From DATEDA01 sp963820965 (GTDB lineage Bacteria; Pseudomonadota; Gammaproteobacteria; Burkholderiales; SG8-39), in contig CAWGCC010000007.1 of NCBI GenBank assembly GCA_963820965.1, positions 1-64,000 on the forward strand: a stretch of 64,000 nt of DNA. Direction: 5' to 3'. Of the stretch, positions 9,810 to 18,024 are shown in pieces; the first letter of the stretch is position 1, and every line of letters begins with the position of its first letter. Below the pieces are notes generated by a model. It was not told where the DNA came from, ran no database searches, and saw nothing but the letters and a program-made list of their open reading frames with translations. A program made the translations under genes and the position numbers.

Positions 9810-10109
9810 GTCGGAAGGGATCTCCACCCTCACTTCACCGGTGTCGGTGGCCACCGTCTTGGCTGAGCTCCCGTTGCGATGGTTCGTCTGACCGGTCGGT
9901 TTGGGCTCGTCCTGGCCATACCCAAGGTGATGGGTCAACTCCGCACCCAAAGCGCGCTCGAACACCGCCTTCTTGAACCCGTGGATCAAATCGTTGGCTT
10001 CGGCCGCGGTGATCGGCCCCGGCACCAGCGCCGCCATCACCTTCGGGTCAAACTCGATTCGCGCTTCGCTCTTGCTCGGCGCGGTCTTGCCCTTCTTGCT
10101 GCGAGACAT
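9810..10109 (-). pseudogene. IS256-family transposase, N-terminal fragment
   Basis: The first 100 residues match mutator-type (IS256) transposases: an N-terminal lead, FERALGAELTHHLGYG, then HRNGSSAKTV and TGEVRVEIP. Homology stops right after VEIPSD at about 9810. The frame runs on to 9594 but the peptide is no longer transposase-like. Full-length enzymes are about 400 residues, so the catalytic domain is missing. The start codon lies 11 bases from the stop of the truncated VapC frame, so this fragment marks the point where an IS256-type element landed in vapC and was later mostly deleted. Confidence 0.8.
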
Positions 10110-10120
10110 GTAGGCTCCTT

Positions 10121-10246
10121 TCAGTCGCCATGGTATGCCTCACACACAAAATCCCGGATAGGCTCGCCCACACGGGCGGCTAAAGGACGCGAGATGCGTC
10201 TTGACGCGGCAGACACAACCACGTTCGTGTCGATGACAACCCTCAC
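10121..10246 (-). pseudogene. vapC: VapC-type PIN toxin, interrupted after the first motif
   Basis: A GTG start overlaps the antitoxin stop by four bases (GTGA). The peptide VRVVIDTNVVVSAA is the N-terminal beta strand and first catalytic aspartate (D6) of a PIN-domain ribonuclease. After about 17 residues the similarity ends, and the frame stops at codon 42, where the IS256 fragment begins. A working toxin would be about 130-140 residues with three further acidic residues, none of which remain. This is an interrupted toxin next to an intact-looking antitoxin. It is small and easily missed, but the overlap and the VIDTN motif are clear. Confidence 0.7.
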
Positions 10247-10482
10247 CGGCCTTCACGATGCGCGATGATCTCGGCTGCGATCTCCGCCTCGGTGATCGCC
10301 CGGGCCTCCGGGAGGGATTGCGTGTCCTTCAGGAGCCGCTTGAACTCCTCGATCCGCATCTTGCGCTCCTCTTCGTCCTCGATCACGAGTACCTCGACCA
10401 CTGCTCCCGCCCGAAACGGCAGATCTGTGAGGACGGTTCTCTTCGGGTCGTCGAGCTTGATCTTCTTCCGATAGGCCAACAC
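10243..10482 (-). CDS. Antitoxin partner of the interrupted PIN toxin
   Basis: 79-residue acidic protein. I place the start at GTG 10482 because GGAGG lies seven bases upstream. The C-terminal part (FKRLLKDTQSLPEARAITEAEI) resembles tails of antitoxins that bind PIN toxins. The N-terminal part is a beta-rich SpoVT/AbrB- or RelB-like region that I cannot classify more precisely. It overlaps the toxin remnant by four bases, the usual layout of type II toxin-antitoxin operons. With the toxin dead, the antitoxin is an orphan that could still act against a related toxin elsewhere. Evidence is mostly context plus the tail similarity. Confidence 0.65.
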   Translation of the reverse strand: MLAYRKKIKLDDPKRTVLTDLPFRAGAVVEVLVIEDEEERKMRIEEFKRLLKDTQSLPEARAITEAEIAAEIIAHREGR

Positions 10483-10668
10483 GGGACAGCCTCCGTGACA
10501 CGTCAAGGCTTGATTCTACGGCGCCGGACTCGGCCGTAAAGGGGTTACCCTCCCGGCGACCGATGGCAGCGGGCACGATTGCGCAACGCGGCGCTGCCGC
10601 TAGCGGTTTTCCCACCAAGATGCCGCTAGAATTGTGCAGTACTGGTCAGCTCAACGTCGGTGGATCAA

Positions 10669-10706
10669 CCGCTTACACGACGCTTTCTGATTCGCCTTGT
10701 AAGCGG
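10669..10706. repeat. Perfect 9-bp inverted repeat around the tRNA-like fragment
   Basis: CCGCTTACA (10669-10677) pairs with TGTAAGCGG (10698-10706) across a 20-base spacer. The right arm lies within the anticodon loop and stem of the tRNA-Thr fragment. Confidence 0.6.
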
Positions 10707-10740
10707 TAGGTCTCGGGTTCGATTCCTGGAGCCGGCACCA
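10686..10740 (+). other. tRNA-Thr(UGU) 3' half, attachment-site remnant
   Basis: The sequence reads as an anticodon arm with loop CTTGTAA (anticodon TGT), a five-base variable region, a T-arm with GGTTCGATT, the acceptor 3' strand AGCCGGC, discriminator A and encoded CCA. The matching 5' acceptor (GCCGGCT) and a proper D-arm are not found upstream; only a vague AGCTCA...GGT pattern is present. Integrated elements often leave exactly such a 3' half next to the integrase gene. An integrase remnant abuts it on the opposite strand. Confidence 0.6.
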
Positions 10741-11033
10741 GAATCAAGCTCGGGCGTCCATTCCCATAGCTCGCGCTTTCCGCCCTTCGCTCGCTGCAGC
10801 AGGATGCCGCCGGGCTCGAGCTGCCGATGCTCGAGGGATCGGATCTCGTGGCCCCGCCATCCGGTGTTGCGCACGAACCGGATCATCAAGGCGAGCAGCG
10901 GCGGCGCCACGGCGATAAGCGCTTCGACCTCCCACGCCAGTGCCTCGCGATCTCGCGGGAGCTCGTTATTACGCTCCACGCGCTCGCACGGGTTGTACTC
11001 GGTGAGACCGACGTCGCGCGCGTACTCGAACAC
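10741..11033 (-). pseudogene. Tyrosine recombinase (phage-type integrase), internal fragment
   Basis: About 95 residues of an integrase: FEYARDVGLTEYNPCERVERN from the core-binding domain, then the start of the catalytic domain LALMIRFVRNTGWRGHEIRSL, where GWRGHEIR holds the first catalytic arginine. It ends LWEWTPEL. The remainder of the catalytic domain (Lys, His-x-x-Arg, Tyr) is absent because the frame runs into the tRNA fragment. The N-terminal SAM-like half is also missing. Together with the tRNA 3' half this is the relic of an integrated genetic element. Confidence 0.75.
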
Positions 11034-11260
11034 CCGCGAAGGCAGCGAAACGTCCTTGTTCGCCTGCGTCGGCGACGCGCCGGTGCATCAACTTCGAGTT
11101 CCTACCGCGTCGCTAGATGCCAAGATCGTATCTCTCGCCCCCGGCCCCGTCGCTTGCCCGCCTACGCGCGCTCCTTCGGGCGCCCGGAATGCGAGCCGGC
11201 GCCGCAGCGCTTGCAGGGGGGGGCTGCGTTTAGCCTAAGGTCAGGGTGGAGGTGAAGCCC

Positions 11261-11404
11261 ATGAGATCCCTGCGCCAATCCCTGCTCGCGATCACCACGC
11301 TGCTGCTTTCCGCGTGCGGCACGGGATACGATTTCAAGCCGAGTTTGGTGGATTGCAACGATCTGGTGAATTACACCTTGTGCCACTTTAACGGCGCTGT
11401 TTGA
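11261..11404 (+). CDS. Small predicted lipoprotein (47 aa)
   Basis: A very strong ribosome-binding site GGAGGTGA sits six bases upstream of ATG 11261. The product has a basic start (MRSLRQ), a hydrophobic run and the lipobox LLSAC, so the mature form would begin at Cys19 and be about 29 residues, with two further cysteines. I do not recognise the family. It could be a complete small envelope lipoprotein or the 5' remnant of a longer one. The downstream repeat copy B might be debris of its former C-terminus in another frame. It lies in an otherwise gene-poor stretch. Confidence 0.55.
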   Translation: MRSLRQSLLAITTLLLSACGTGYDFKPSLVDCNDLVNYTLCHFNGAV

Positions 11405-11437
11405 GCGTCCGGATATCGCAGCGCTGCTGCCAGACAC

Positions 11438-11536
11438 GCTCCCGATCCAGAGCCAGTGCCGAACTCGCGCGAGGTGCGGGAGATCAGCGAGCAGCGCGGA
11501 CATGGACACGTCCTGGGTGCGAAGACCAAGACATGA
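11438..11536 (+). repeat. Degenerate coding fragment, copy B (related to copy A at 2178)
   Basis: Reads DPEPVPNSREVREISEQRG followed by VLGAKTKT and a stop at 11536. It shares its residue pattern with copy A, nine kilobases away. The better-preserved frame here suggests copy B is the less decayed of the two. Confidence 0.45.
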
Positions 11537-11693
11537 CGCGGAAAGCCCTGCGAATGCTTCCTGACCGCGAGTCTGCAATACCGCTGTAACGCGGCGTCGG
11601 GACGCGGCGGGGTACTCCGCACGGATTAGTCCGTCAGCACATCTATTCTGTTCGCCGTGTCTCCCCCGATGATGGCGCCCGAAGATACGCGCC

Positions 11694-12598
11694 ATGCACA
11701 ACCTCGCGCTACTCGTCGCCTGCTTCGCGCTCGGCGTGCTGCTGCGCCGCTGCGGTCGCCTGCCCGAGAACGGGCCCGCCACGCTCAACGCGTTCATCAT
11801 CAACGTCGCGCTCCCAGCGCTGATTCTCAAGCATCTGCACGCCGTCGAGCTGAGCCCGGCGTTCATCCTCGCCGCCGCCGTCGCCTGGGCGCTGTTCGCG
11901 TTCAGCATCGCGTTCTTCGGGATCGTAGGACGAGCGGCGGGCCTCGCGCCGCAATCGGTGGGGGCGCTCACGCTCACCGGCGGGCTCGCGAATACCTCCT
12001 TCCTCGGCGTCCCGATGATCGAGGCGTTCTATGGCTCGGGCGGCGTTGCCCTCGGGTTGGTGATCGACCAGCTCGGCTCCTACCTCGCGCTCGCCACGCT
12101 CGGGATCGTTGTCGCCGCGATGTACTCGGGCGCCGCGCTCGATCGCCGGGCGATCGCGCGCAAGATCGTGCTGTTTCCCCGCTCGTCGCGGTGCTCGCGG
12201 CGCTGCTGCTGCGCCCGTTCGAGTACCCGGATTGGGTCGCGGTCACGTTGTCGCGTCTCGGCGACACCCTCGCCCCGCTCGCGCTCGTGTCGGTGGGGGC
12301 GCAGCTCCGGCTCGCCACCCTCGCGGGCAACACAAGCAAGCTCGCACTCGGCCTCGGCTTCAAGCTGGTGGTAGGCCCGGCCGTGCTCGTCGGCCTCTTC
12401 GTCGCGGCCGCGAGCGTCGATACCGATCACACGCGAATCATGTTCTTCGAGGCGGCGATGGCACCGATGATCGGCGCCGCGATTGTCGCTACCGAACACA
12501 AGCTCGATCCGCCGCTCACGACACTTATGGTGGGGATCGGGATCCCGATCTCGTTCCTGACTGTGCCCGCTTGGTGGTACGTCCTCGCAATGCTGTGA
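11694..12598 (+). CDS. AEC-family transporter (auxin efflux carrier type), one frameshift
   Basis: Inner-membrane carrier of about 300 residues with ten predicted helices. The N-terminal half (MHNLALLVACFALGVLL, LNAFIINVALPALIL, GGLANTSFLGVPMI) and the C-terminal half (PDWVAVTLSRLGDTLAPLAL, FKLVVGPAVL, FEAAMAPMIGAAIVA) lie in two frames. They join if one C is added to the CCCC run at about 12177-12180. The gene span is 905 bases, so one base is missing. Family members move organic acids or malonate/malate-type anions. Because both halves are otherwise clean, this is probably a homopolymer sequence error rather than a dead gene. A second AEC carrier lies at 31949. Confidence 0.85.
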
Positions 12599-12872
12599 TT
12601 GACCGATATCGACGATGAAGACGAGGCTGATCGCGATCACGTAGTAGCGTAACGGGCGCTGGCTCGACCAGTTCCGGTCCTTTGTTCTTTGGGTTGTTCA
12701 CCCGCCTGCTCACCGCATGAGTATTCATCCCGCCTTGAGTGCATTTTTCGCGTTCGCGGGCACTCATTCGTCGCTCCCGCGGCCGTCGAGCGTTCGTCAC
12801 CGCTCCTCCCGTCGGCTGCGCGTTGACGCCGTGAGGAATTCCCTGTGCGCACATCGTGCACACCGCGACGCC

Positions 12873-12930
12873 GTGACAGCGGTCACGCGTGTCACAGGCT
12901 TTGACAATCTGGCGCGGAAGCTGCTAACGG
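12873..12930 (+). promoter_or_regulatory. Palindrome and possible promoter upstream of the 12981 gene
   Basis: GTGACAGCGGTCAC (12873-12886) is a perfect five-base inverted repeat with a four-base loop. It is followed by TTGACA at 12901 and a weak TAACGG at 12925, 18 bases later. This could be an operator plus sigma-70 promoter. The rest of 12599-12980 holds no gene that I can support. Confidence 0.3.
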
Positions 12931-12980
12931 AAAGGTGCCCGGCGAGATATACGCCGGCCTTTGCCACTTGGGGAAAACAG

Positions 12981-13221
12981 GATGATCGCGATTAGCAGAA
13001 TGCTCCGCATGAAGCGCGACCCGGATGCGAATCTCACGGCGCTCGAGTTGCTTCAACGCACGCCGCTCAAGCAGCTGGAACAAACCGTGAAGGCGCTAAA
13101 GAGGCACCGATCCGCCGCCGAGGTACGGCAAGCGATGGTTCAGCTGATTGCGGCCGCGCCGCTTAACGACTTTGGGACGCTGAAGCAGATCTACATGATG
13201 CATTGCGCTGACGCGGAATAG
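12981..13221 (+). CDS. Hypothetical protein (79 aa)
   Basis: Small, mostly helical, basic protein (LTALELLQRTPLKQLEQTVK, then KALKRHRSAAEVRQAM). There is no signal peptide, no membrane segment and no domain that I recognise. The start at ATG 12981 follows AACAGG. An upstream in-frame ATG at 12961 exists but has no ribosome-binding site. It stands alone between intergenic stretches, downstream of the palindrome noted above. Steady codon use and the plausible helical repeat pattern make it likely to be a real gene of unknown role. Confidence 0.5.
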
Positions 13222-13332
13222 ACGCCGCATCGTGCTCACGGCAGGGGCTCAGTAATCCGCGATGCATCGTTGGCCTCGACAAGGCGGTGACTTCCGAATT
13301 CTTCTGCTCTCGAAGCGCCGTACGCAGTGGGA

Positions 13333-13527
13333 CTACACTACGGAGTGACCTACTACTTCAACCGCGCCACCTGTTCCGCTAGTTTCACGGAACTTTTTCG
13401 CGATGCCCTTGGCGTCCTCGCCCTTCTTCAACTCGATCGCAAAGTAGGCGTACCGACCGAATTTGAGTCGTAGCCGGAACGACCCCATGCCGGCCGGCTG
13501 CGTCACACCGATGCCTTGAAGTGTCAT
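13333..13527 (-). CDS. Hypothetical protein (64 aa)
   Basis: Small protein beginning MTLQGIGVTQPAG with a beta-rich middle (SFRLRLKFGRYAYFAIELKK) and a lysine-rich end. GGGAG lies nine bases upstream of ATG 13527. No domain is recognised. It reads like a short single-domain protein rather than a fragment. Its neighbours on both sides are other orphan genes, typical of an accessory region. It might be prophage- or plasmid-derived, but nothing in the sequence proves that. Confidence 0.45.
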   Translation of the reverse strand: MTLQGIGVTQPAGMGSFRLRLKFGRYAYFAIELKKGEDAKGIAKKFRETSGTGGAVEVVGHSVV

Positions 13528-13754
13528 TGCGTGCCACTCCCTGAGTCGCTTGTCGTTGCCGCGACGGTCACCAATGTGTCAATCACAAGGGCGGTGGCAT
13601 CGAGAACTATTGCACAGCACCTGGGGTATGTATCGTTCCCCCTTGGGCTCTCCCCGGGTAGCCTTCCCGGCATCCTCGGCAGCTGCCGGGAGCGGTCCGA
13701 TCACCGTGGTAAGCGCGCGGTGGCCAGACCTAAACCAAACCCATGAGGTGCCGC

Positions 13755-14044
13755 ATGAGTTCAGCTGGACAGATTCTATCTCTCGAACAAGCTCGGAAAG
13801 AGCGGGAGGAGGGGGAGTTCATCAAGTGGATTGAGGCCCACGGATCGAGCTTCGTCGCAGCTTGGGAGTGCGCTCACAGTGAAGCTCCATGCGAAGGATG
13901 CTCCGGGCGGATCAGAAGGCGAGAGAGACCCTAGACCGCGAGGAGGCGGAGCTTGCGAGCCAAGCGCGATTGGAGGCTGCGGGGCGGGCGGAGTCACCAC
14001 GGAGGCTGATCGCCAGGCCCACACAAAAAAAGCGGCCCCGCTGA
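13755..14044 (+). CDS. Hypothetical charged protein, probably one gene with a frameshift
   Basis: GAGGTG lies four bases before ATG 13755. The first part (MSSAGQILSLEQARKEREEG, then EFIKWIEAHGSSFVAAWE) ends at 13934. A second frame from 13889 to 14044 continues with MRRMLRADQKARETLDREE and a basic tail ending QKKRPR. Both parts share the same charged, coiled-coil character and overlap by 46 bases, so they are most likely one roughly 95-residue protein split by an indel near 13885. It could equally be two small overlapping genes. I do not recognise the family; such proteins are common in phage-like segments. Confidence 0.45.
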
Positions 14045-14053
14045 GGGAGCCGC
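14025..14053 (-). terminator. Rho-independent terminator for minus-strand transcription
   Basis: Read on the minus strand: GCGGC, TCCC, TCAGC, GGG, GCCGC, then seven T. The stem is eight base pairs with one bulged base, followed at once by the T run. It lies about 160 bp downstream of the minus-strand gene ending at 14215 and probably serves it. Confidence 0.75.
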
Positions 14054-14214
14054 GCCGTCACGAGCCTGCCCAGGGAGGGGGAGGAGACTAGCAAGCTCGC
14101 GTGAATGATCGTACGCGGGAAACGTTACAACCCCTCGACGCCACGATTACACGGCCGTCATGTAGAACACGGCCAGCGACGACCCGCCGCGCGCGAAGTG
14201 GCCTCCGGACTTCT

Positions 14215-14547
14215 TTAGTCCGTCGGAGGAGGATAGCGTCGAGGAGCGGGCCTTTGTAGCAGCCACGAATACTCGGTGTCGGGCTGAGGCGTCGGTGCCC
14301 TCCTGGGGAAAAACTCGAACGTTTCCACAGGTGTGCCGACTGTAGACTTTACGCGCGCCTTTGCCGCACCGAGTACTTCTTGCATCGTCATACCATCGGC
14401 CGAGAGCACCGATCGGGAGAGATCCGGACGGAACCTCACCGGGATCAGGTGGACGTAGGCGCGATAGGCGAAGGAGCCCGGTTCCCAGACAGCGCCTCGG
14501 AACCGGTAATTGCCGGCCTTTCCTTGCAGTCGTGCTTTCACAGCCAT
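14215..14547 (-). CDS. Hypothetical protein (110 aa)
   Basis: Start at ATG 14547 chosen because GGAGG precedes it by six bases; the frame is open further upstream to 14610. The product is a small basic protein with a proline-rich C-terminus (FFPRRAPTPQPDTEYS). The central part (VHLIPVRFRPDLSRS, DGMTMQEVLGAAKARV) looks like a folded alpha/beta domain. No signal peptide, membrane helix or known family is apparent. A good intrinsic terminator follows it at 14025, which supports it being an expressed single-gene unit. Confidence 0.5.
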   Translation of the reverse strand: MAVKARLQGKAGNYRFRGAVWEPGSFAYRAYVHLIPVRFRPDLSRSVLSADGMTMQEVLGAAKARVKSTVGTPVETFEFFPRRAPTPQPDTEYSWLLQRPAPRRYPPPTD

Positions 14548-15168
14548 GGACAACCTCCTGCTGGCATCTCGGGTTGTTTTCATTAACTCCCCGAGCAAAG
14601 AGACCTGCAAGCGGCGTTCCGCGGCGATGCGCTTAGCGGGCCGGATCAGATCCGGCTCACAGTGGTGAACCTTGGTGTGTGCTACGTTTCCTTCGCCGCG
14701 TGGCTATAGATCGCGCGCGATCGAAACCGCACGACTCAAGGACACCAAACGGATCTCTTGGAAGCATGCAGACTCGAAGAGGGCGCTCATCGGGAAGTTG
14801 AGAGCGGCCGGACGCTCGTCGCGACGAGGTAGCTTGCTGTCAACGTGGGGGTGAACTGCATGCCGAAGCCTCTGGTCCCGACGAGAACTACGCCACACTT
14901 TCCGGGAAGGGTGTATCTCCCCGGCCGCTTCCCCTCATCGAGCTGACACCAAATACGCGCGGCGAGCCCGCATCGACTTGGGGCGCGGCGCACCATCGGT
15001 ACGATCGGCGCACGGAGGAGTTCGAGCACTGACGATGCTGCGAGACCCGCGGGAAGCGGGTGATTCAGCCGGTGACGCCGCGGGGATCATGAGTGGGGAG
15101 CATCGAGAGAAGCGGGCCGCGACCCGGGTCGGCTGTCTGCTCGGCGAATGCCTTATCGGGAACCTCCG

Positions 15169-15420
15169 GTGAGTCAGGCCGCCCGCGTGCGCGCGGCCGC
15201 GCTCGCGGTGCTCATCGGCCTTCGGGCGCGCGGTCATCGTTGAGCGCGGCAAAGCGTTCGAGCCGACACTCCTCGACCCGTTCGTGCTCTTCGTTCGCGC
15301 CATGGCGAGCTGCAGCGGATGGAGATCAGGGGCGAACGTGGCGAGTTCTTCTGGCCGCTCGAGCCCGGGGAATACGTCGTAGCGGCGTTCTTCCGCGTCA
15401 ATCCACGCTCCACCGGCCGG
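15169..15420 (+). pseudogene. Secreted hypothetical protein, frameshifted remnant
   Basis: A GTG start is followed by a signal-peptide-like stretch (VRAAALAVLIGL). After one shift comes VERGKAFEPTLLDPFVLFVR, and after another shift RGEFFWPLEPGEYVVAAF. The three pieces lie in different frames but read as one exported protein, with a beta-sandwich-like ending (FWPLEPGEY) that I have seen in uncharacterised lipoproteins. I cannot name the family. The flanking 14548-15168 has several short open frames but nothing convincing. Confidence 0.4.
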
Positions 15421-15513
15421 CAGCTGCGGCGGCGCCGGCTGGGACGTCGAATGCGGCCCCGATGTCTCGCCGTCGTACCGCCAGTGGCGCTGACGGGTTT
15501 CGGTGATCCGGCG

Positions 15514-15876
15514 CTATCTCGCGTTCAGATTGATCACGGCCGTCTGGCCGCCGTCGCAGGTGTAGCAGCAAGACGGACAAGACTTGCCGCCCTGGCCTTT
15601 GCCCCAGTACGTGGAAGAAGCCCCCTGCACCCAGGCCCCGTAGCAAACCGTCTCGCCCTTGACGCAGTTCAGCCGGTGGTCGTGGACGTCGTAGTCCCGG
15701 AGCACATAGACCTTGCCGTTGCCGGGCCATTCGACGGTCCGATTCTGGGAGTAGAACTTCAGTTCGACCACGTTCTTGTGGTAACTGCGCATCTTAAAGT
15801 TCAATGATTCCGCGAACGAAGACGCCGGCACCAGCAACGCTGTGGCCAGCGTGATCAAGACAAATTTCCTGAGCAT
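15514..15876 (-). CDS. Secreted cysteine-containing protein of unknown function (120 aa)
   Basis: Begins MLRKFVLITLATALLVPASS, a signal peptide probably cleaved after SFA. The mature part of about 98 residues contains FKMRSYHKNVVELKFYSQNR, WPGNGKVYVLRDYD and a cluster CPSCCYTCDGG near the C-terminus, which could form disulphides or bind metal. It appears conserved among proteobacteria as a hypothetical periplasmic protein, by my recollection of the motif order rather than any search. GAGG lies a few bases before the start. It is transcribed alone; the upstream 15877-16410 carries no gene I can support. Confidence 0.65.
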   Translation of the reverse strand: MLRKFVLITLATALLVPASSFAESLNFKMRSYHKNVVELKFYSQNRTVEWPGNGKVYVLRDYDVHDHRLNCVKGETVCYGAWVQGASSTYWGKGQGGKSCPSCCYTCDGGQTAVINLNAR

Positions 15877-16410
15877 GGCAGCCTCATCTGTTGAATGACC
15901 ATCCGACTAAACGATCGGGACTGAGTGCAAACGCGTCCGCTAGCTCAGTGCAACGATCGGGCGTACGAGTCCGTACTCTAGTGATGTCGAGCGCTCGCCG
16001 CACTCAGGCAGAAGCATTACGCCGAAAGCAGTAGGCGGATCGCCATCGAGGCGGAGTCCTTAAGTTCCCTGCAAGGACGCAAGGACCTCAGACCAGAGTG
16101 ATATCGCTGCCAAACCCGGGTTCGGCGAGGGCCGTAGCCGCTCTCGGGTCTCGTTAGCCCCCTGGAAGCTGATCCTTCGTCCAGGTGTCGACGCCTGGCT
16201 CTACGTTGAAGAGCGGCAAAGGTACGGAGTGAACGCTTGAGCGGTGAGGCTTGCCAGCAGCAGCGTACGTGTCGCAAGAACGACTCGAGCAAGAGGTGTC
16301 ATGGCTGTTCTGCTCAGAAGTCTTGCCAAGGATGCGAAGGCACTTTCTTGCGGCATCTGGCCACGGGTGCCGATTCGTGGCGCCCCGCATTGGCCGCGCC
16401 TCGCACAGGC
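15877..16410. other. Intergenic stretch without a supported gene
   Basis: Several short open frames on both strands lack ribosome-binding sites and recognisable domains. I see no RNA gene, repeat or terminator of note. Confidence 0.4.
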
Positions 16411-17478
16411 CTAGCAGCGCCCGGATCGAGTCGTCGATGTGTGGCGAACCGCCCAGACCGTTCTTGCGACGAGTAGGCCCAGCGCTCCGCCGAGCGTGTT
16501 CAACAGTAGATCCTCGACGGATGGGTAACGCGCCGGGATCCAAAGTTGGACTACCTCGATGCCGAAGCTCAGGAAGACGACGGGCAAAATGGTCCACAGC
16601 GGTAGCCGGCGCCGGCGCTCGAGCACCAGCCACCCCACGAGCGCGCCGAACGGCACGAAGCCGAGCACATTGACGACGTTATCCCCGAGGTTCATCTTGC
16701 GAAACGGCACGAGCCAAGGGACGTCGTGAGAGCGACGAAGCCAGGGCGACAACTTCAGGCGTGCGGGGTCGACGTAGTCGACGCGCATTTCTGCTGTCGT
16801 AACCGTCGCTTGCGCCACGTCACCGAGCCAAGGCCGATCCCCCGTGAGTTCGTTGCCAAGCGCCAGGAGGTAGGAAGTTTCGAAAGCCGCCAGCGGCGCT
16901 TCGGGCAGCGGCTCGTCGAGTCGGGTTTGGCCGTCCACGGCTACGCGAAGGCGTCCCGGCGAGATGCTCACGAAGAGATCAAGCCAGCGCAGGTCGCTGA
17001 AGACGCCGGGGATCTCGCGTTCCGGCAGACCGTTGGCGTTTGTTGCCGACGTCCGGATACGCAGCACGAGACGATCAGACTGCTGTCCGACCGTAAGATT
17101 GCGCAGATGTGGATCCTTCGAGATCGTGAAGATGCGCGCTGGACCCGATTGCGATACGCTCTCAGGCCGGACGCGCAGAAAGATATCGAGCCGGTGGGAA
17201 CGCCGGACGCTGTCGAGCCAAGCGGGCGCTGCGCCAGTTTGCACGATGCCCGGCGCGCTGAAGCGCAAGCCCCCGTTGGCGAGCCACTCCGCGTGATTCT
17301 CGACGAGCGGTGAGCGCCACTCGTAGGGATGGAAGGCAACGAGCAGATAAGCGGCCGTGACGGCCAGAACCGAAAGCCAGCGCGAAACTCTTTGTTGTAA
17401 GGGCGAGCGTTCGTGTTCCAACCGGCTGTTCCAGAATTTTCCTGTGCTACGCATTGCGACAGGCAATGCGGATCGCAT
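16411..17478 (-). CDS. VanZ-family membrane protein with an N-terminal lectin-like domain
   Basis: About 355 residues. A first membrane helix (WLSVLAVTAAYLLVAF) is followed by an extracytoplasmic region of about 190 residues with the character of a concanavalin-A/LamG-like fold. The C-terminal VanZ domain has four helices and shows the family landmarks NLGDNVVNVLGFVPFGALVG, GIEVVQLWIPARYPSVEDLL and NTLGGALG. VanZ is linked to low-level teicoplanin resistance in Gram-positives. In proteobacteria these fusions often sit in exopolysaccharide or exosortase regions. No such genes are adjacent here. A start at 17454 is an alternative. Confidence 0.8.
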   Translation of the reverse strand: MRSALPVAMRSTGKFWNSRLEHERSPLQQRVSRWLSVLAVTAAYLLVAFHPYEWRSPLVENHAEWLANGGLRFSAPGIVQTGAAPAWLDSVRRSHRLDIFLRVRPESVSQSGPARIFTISKDPHLRNLTVGQQSDRLVLRIRTSATNANGLPEREIPGVFSDLRWLDLFVSISPGRLRVAVDGQTRLDEPLPEAPLAAFETSYLLALGNELTGDRPWLGDVAQATVTTAEMRVDYVDPARLKLSPWLRRSHDVPWLVPFRKMNLGDNVVNVLGFVPFGALVGWLVLERRRRLPLWTILPVVFLSFGIEVVQLWIPARYPSVEDLLLNTLGGALGLLVARTVWAVRHTSTTRSGRC

Positions 17479-17618
17479 CGTACAGGGTTAGAGATCCCGA
17501 TACCATCGAGCGGGCGCGCGCAATCGGTATCAACTCACGCGCACGCCGAGCGTGCGCGTGAGGGCGCGCCCCACGGGCTCTCCCGACAAACGATGGACTA
17601 CGCCAGGAGGATTCGTGC

Positions 17619-18005
17619 ATGACCAAATTTCGACTCCGCACCCTCGTCGTCCCTCTCGTCGCAGCGGCCGCCGCAGGCTGTGTGGGCGACCGCATCGTCG
17701 CTCCGGCCGAGCTACGCGGCGGCGTGCTGACCGACTGGTACGCGCACAAGACGCTGTACACGTACGGCCGGGATTCCGCGGATCCGACGCGCAGCGCATG
17801 CGACGCCGAGTGCGCGCTGAAGTGGCCGCCGTTCCGGTCGCGCGAGGGCGAGCCCGCCGTGCGCGGCTGCACGGTATTCAAGCGCGGCGACGGCTCGCCG
17901 CAGTGGGCCTACGACGGCAAGCCGCTCTATTTCTACACCGGCGACCAGAAGGTCGGTGACCGGAACGGCGACGGCGTCGACGGCGTCTGGCACGTGATGA
18001 AGTAG
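17619..18005 (+). CDS. COG4315-type secreted-repeat lipoprotein
   Basis: 128 residues, with AGGAGG about eight bases before ATG 17619. The signal peptide ends in the lipobox AAAGC, so it is a predicted lipoprotein. The rest carries the secreted-repeat pattern of COG4315: LTDWYAHKTLYTYGRD, CALKWPPF and PLYFYTGDQKVGD, ending GVWHVMK. Three cysteines besides the lipid-anchored one may form disulphides. The family is periplasmic, found widely in proteobacteria, and lacks a firm function. It faces the AI-2E transporter gene convergently, 19 bp apart. Confidence 0.85.
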   Translation: MTKFRLRTLVVPLVAAAAAGCVGDRIVAPAELRGGVLTDWYAHKTLYTYGRDSADPTRSACDAECALKWPPFRSREGEPAVRGCTVFKRGDGSPQWAYDGKPLYFYTGDQKVGDRNGDGVDGVWHVMK

Positions 18006-18024
18006 CCGGGGGGCGCCTGCCGGT

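Noticed and set aside
10641..10740. Complete tRNA gene at the tRNA-Thr fragment
   Set aside because: No 5' acceptor strand pairing with AGCCGGC and no proper D-arm. The distance from a D-arm-like stretch is too long for a normal tRNA.
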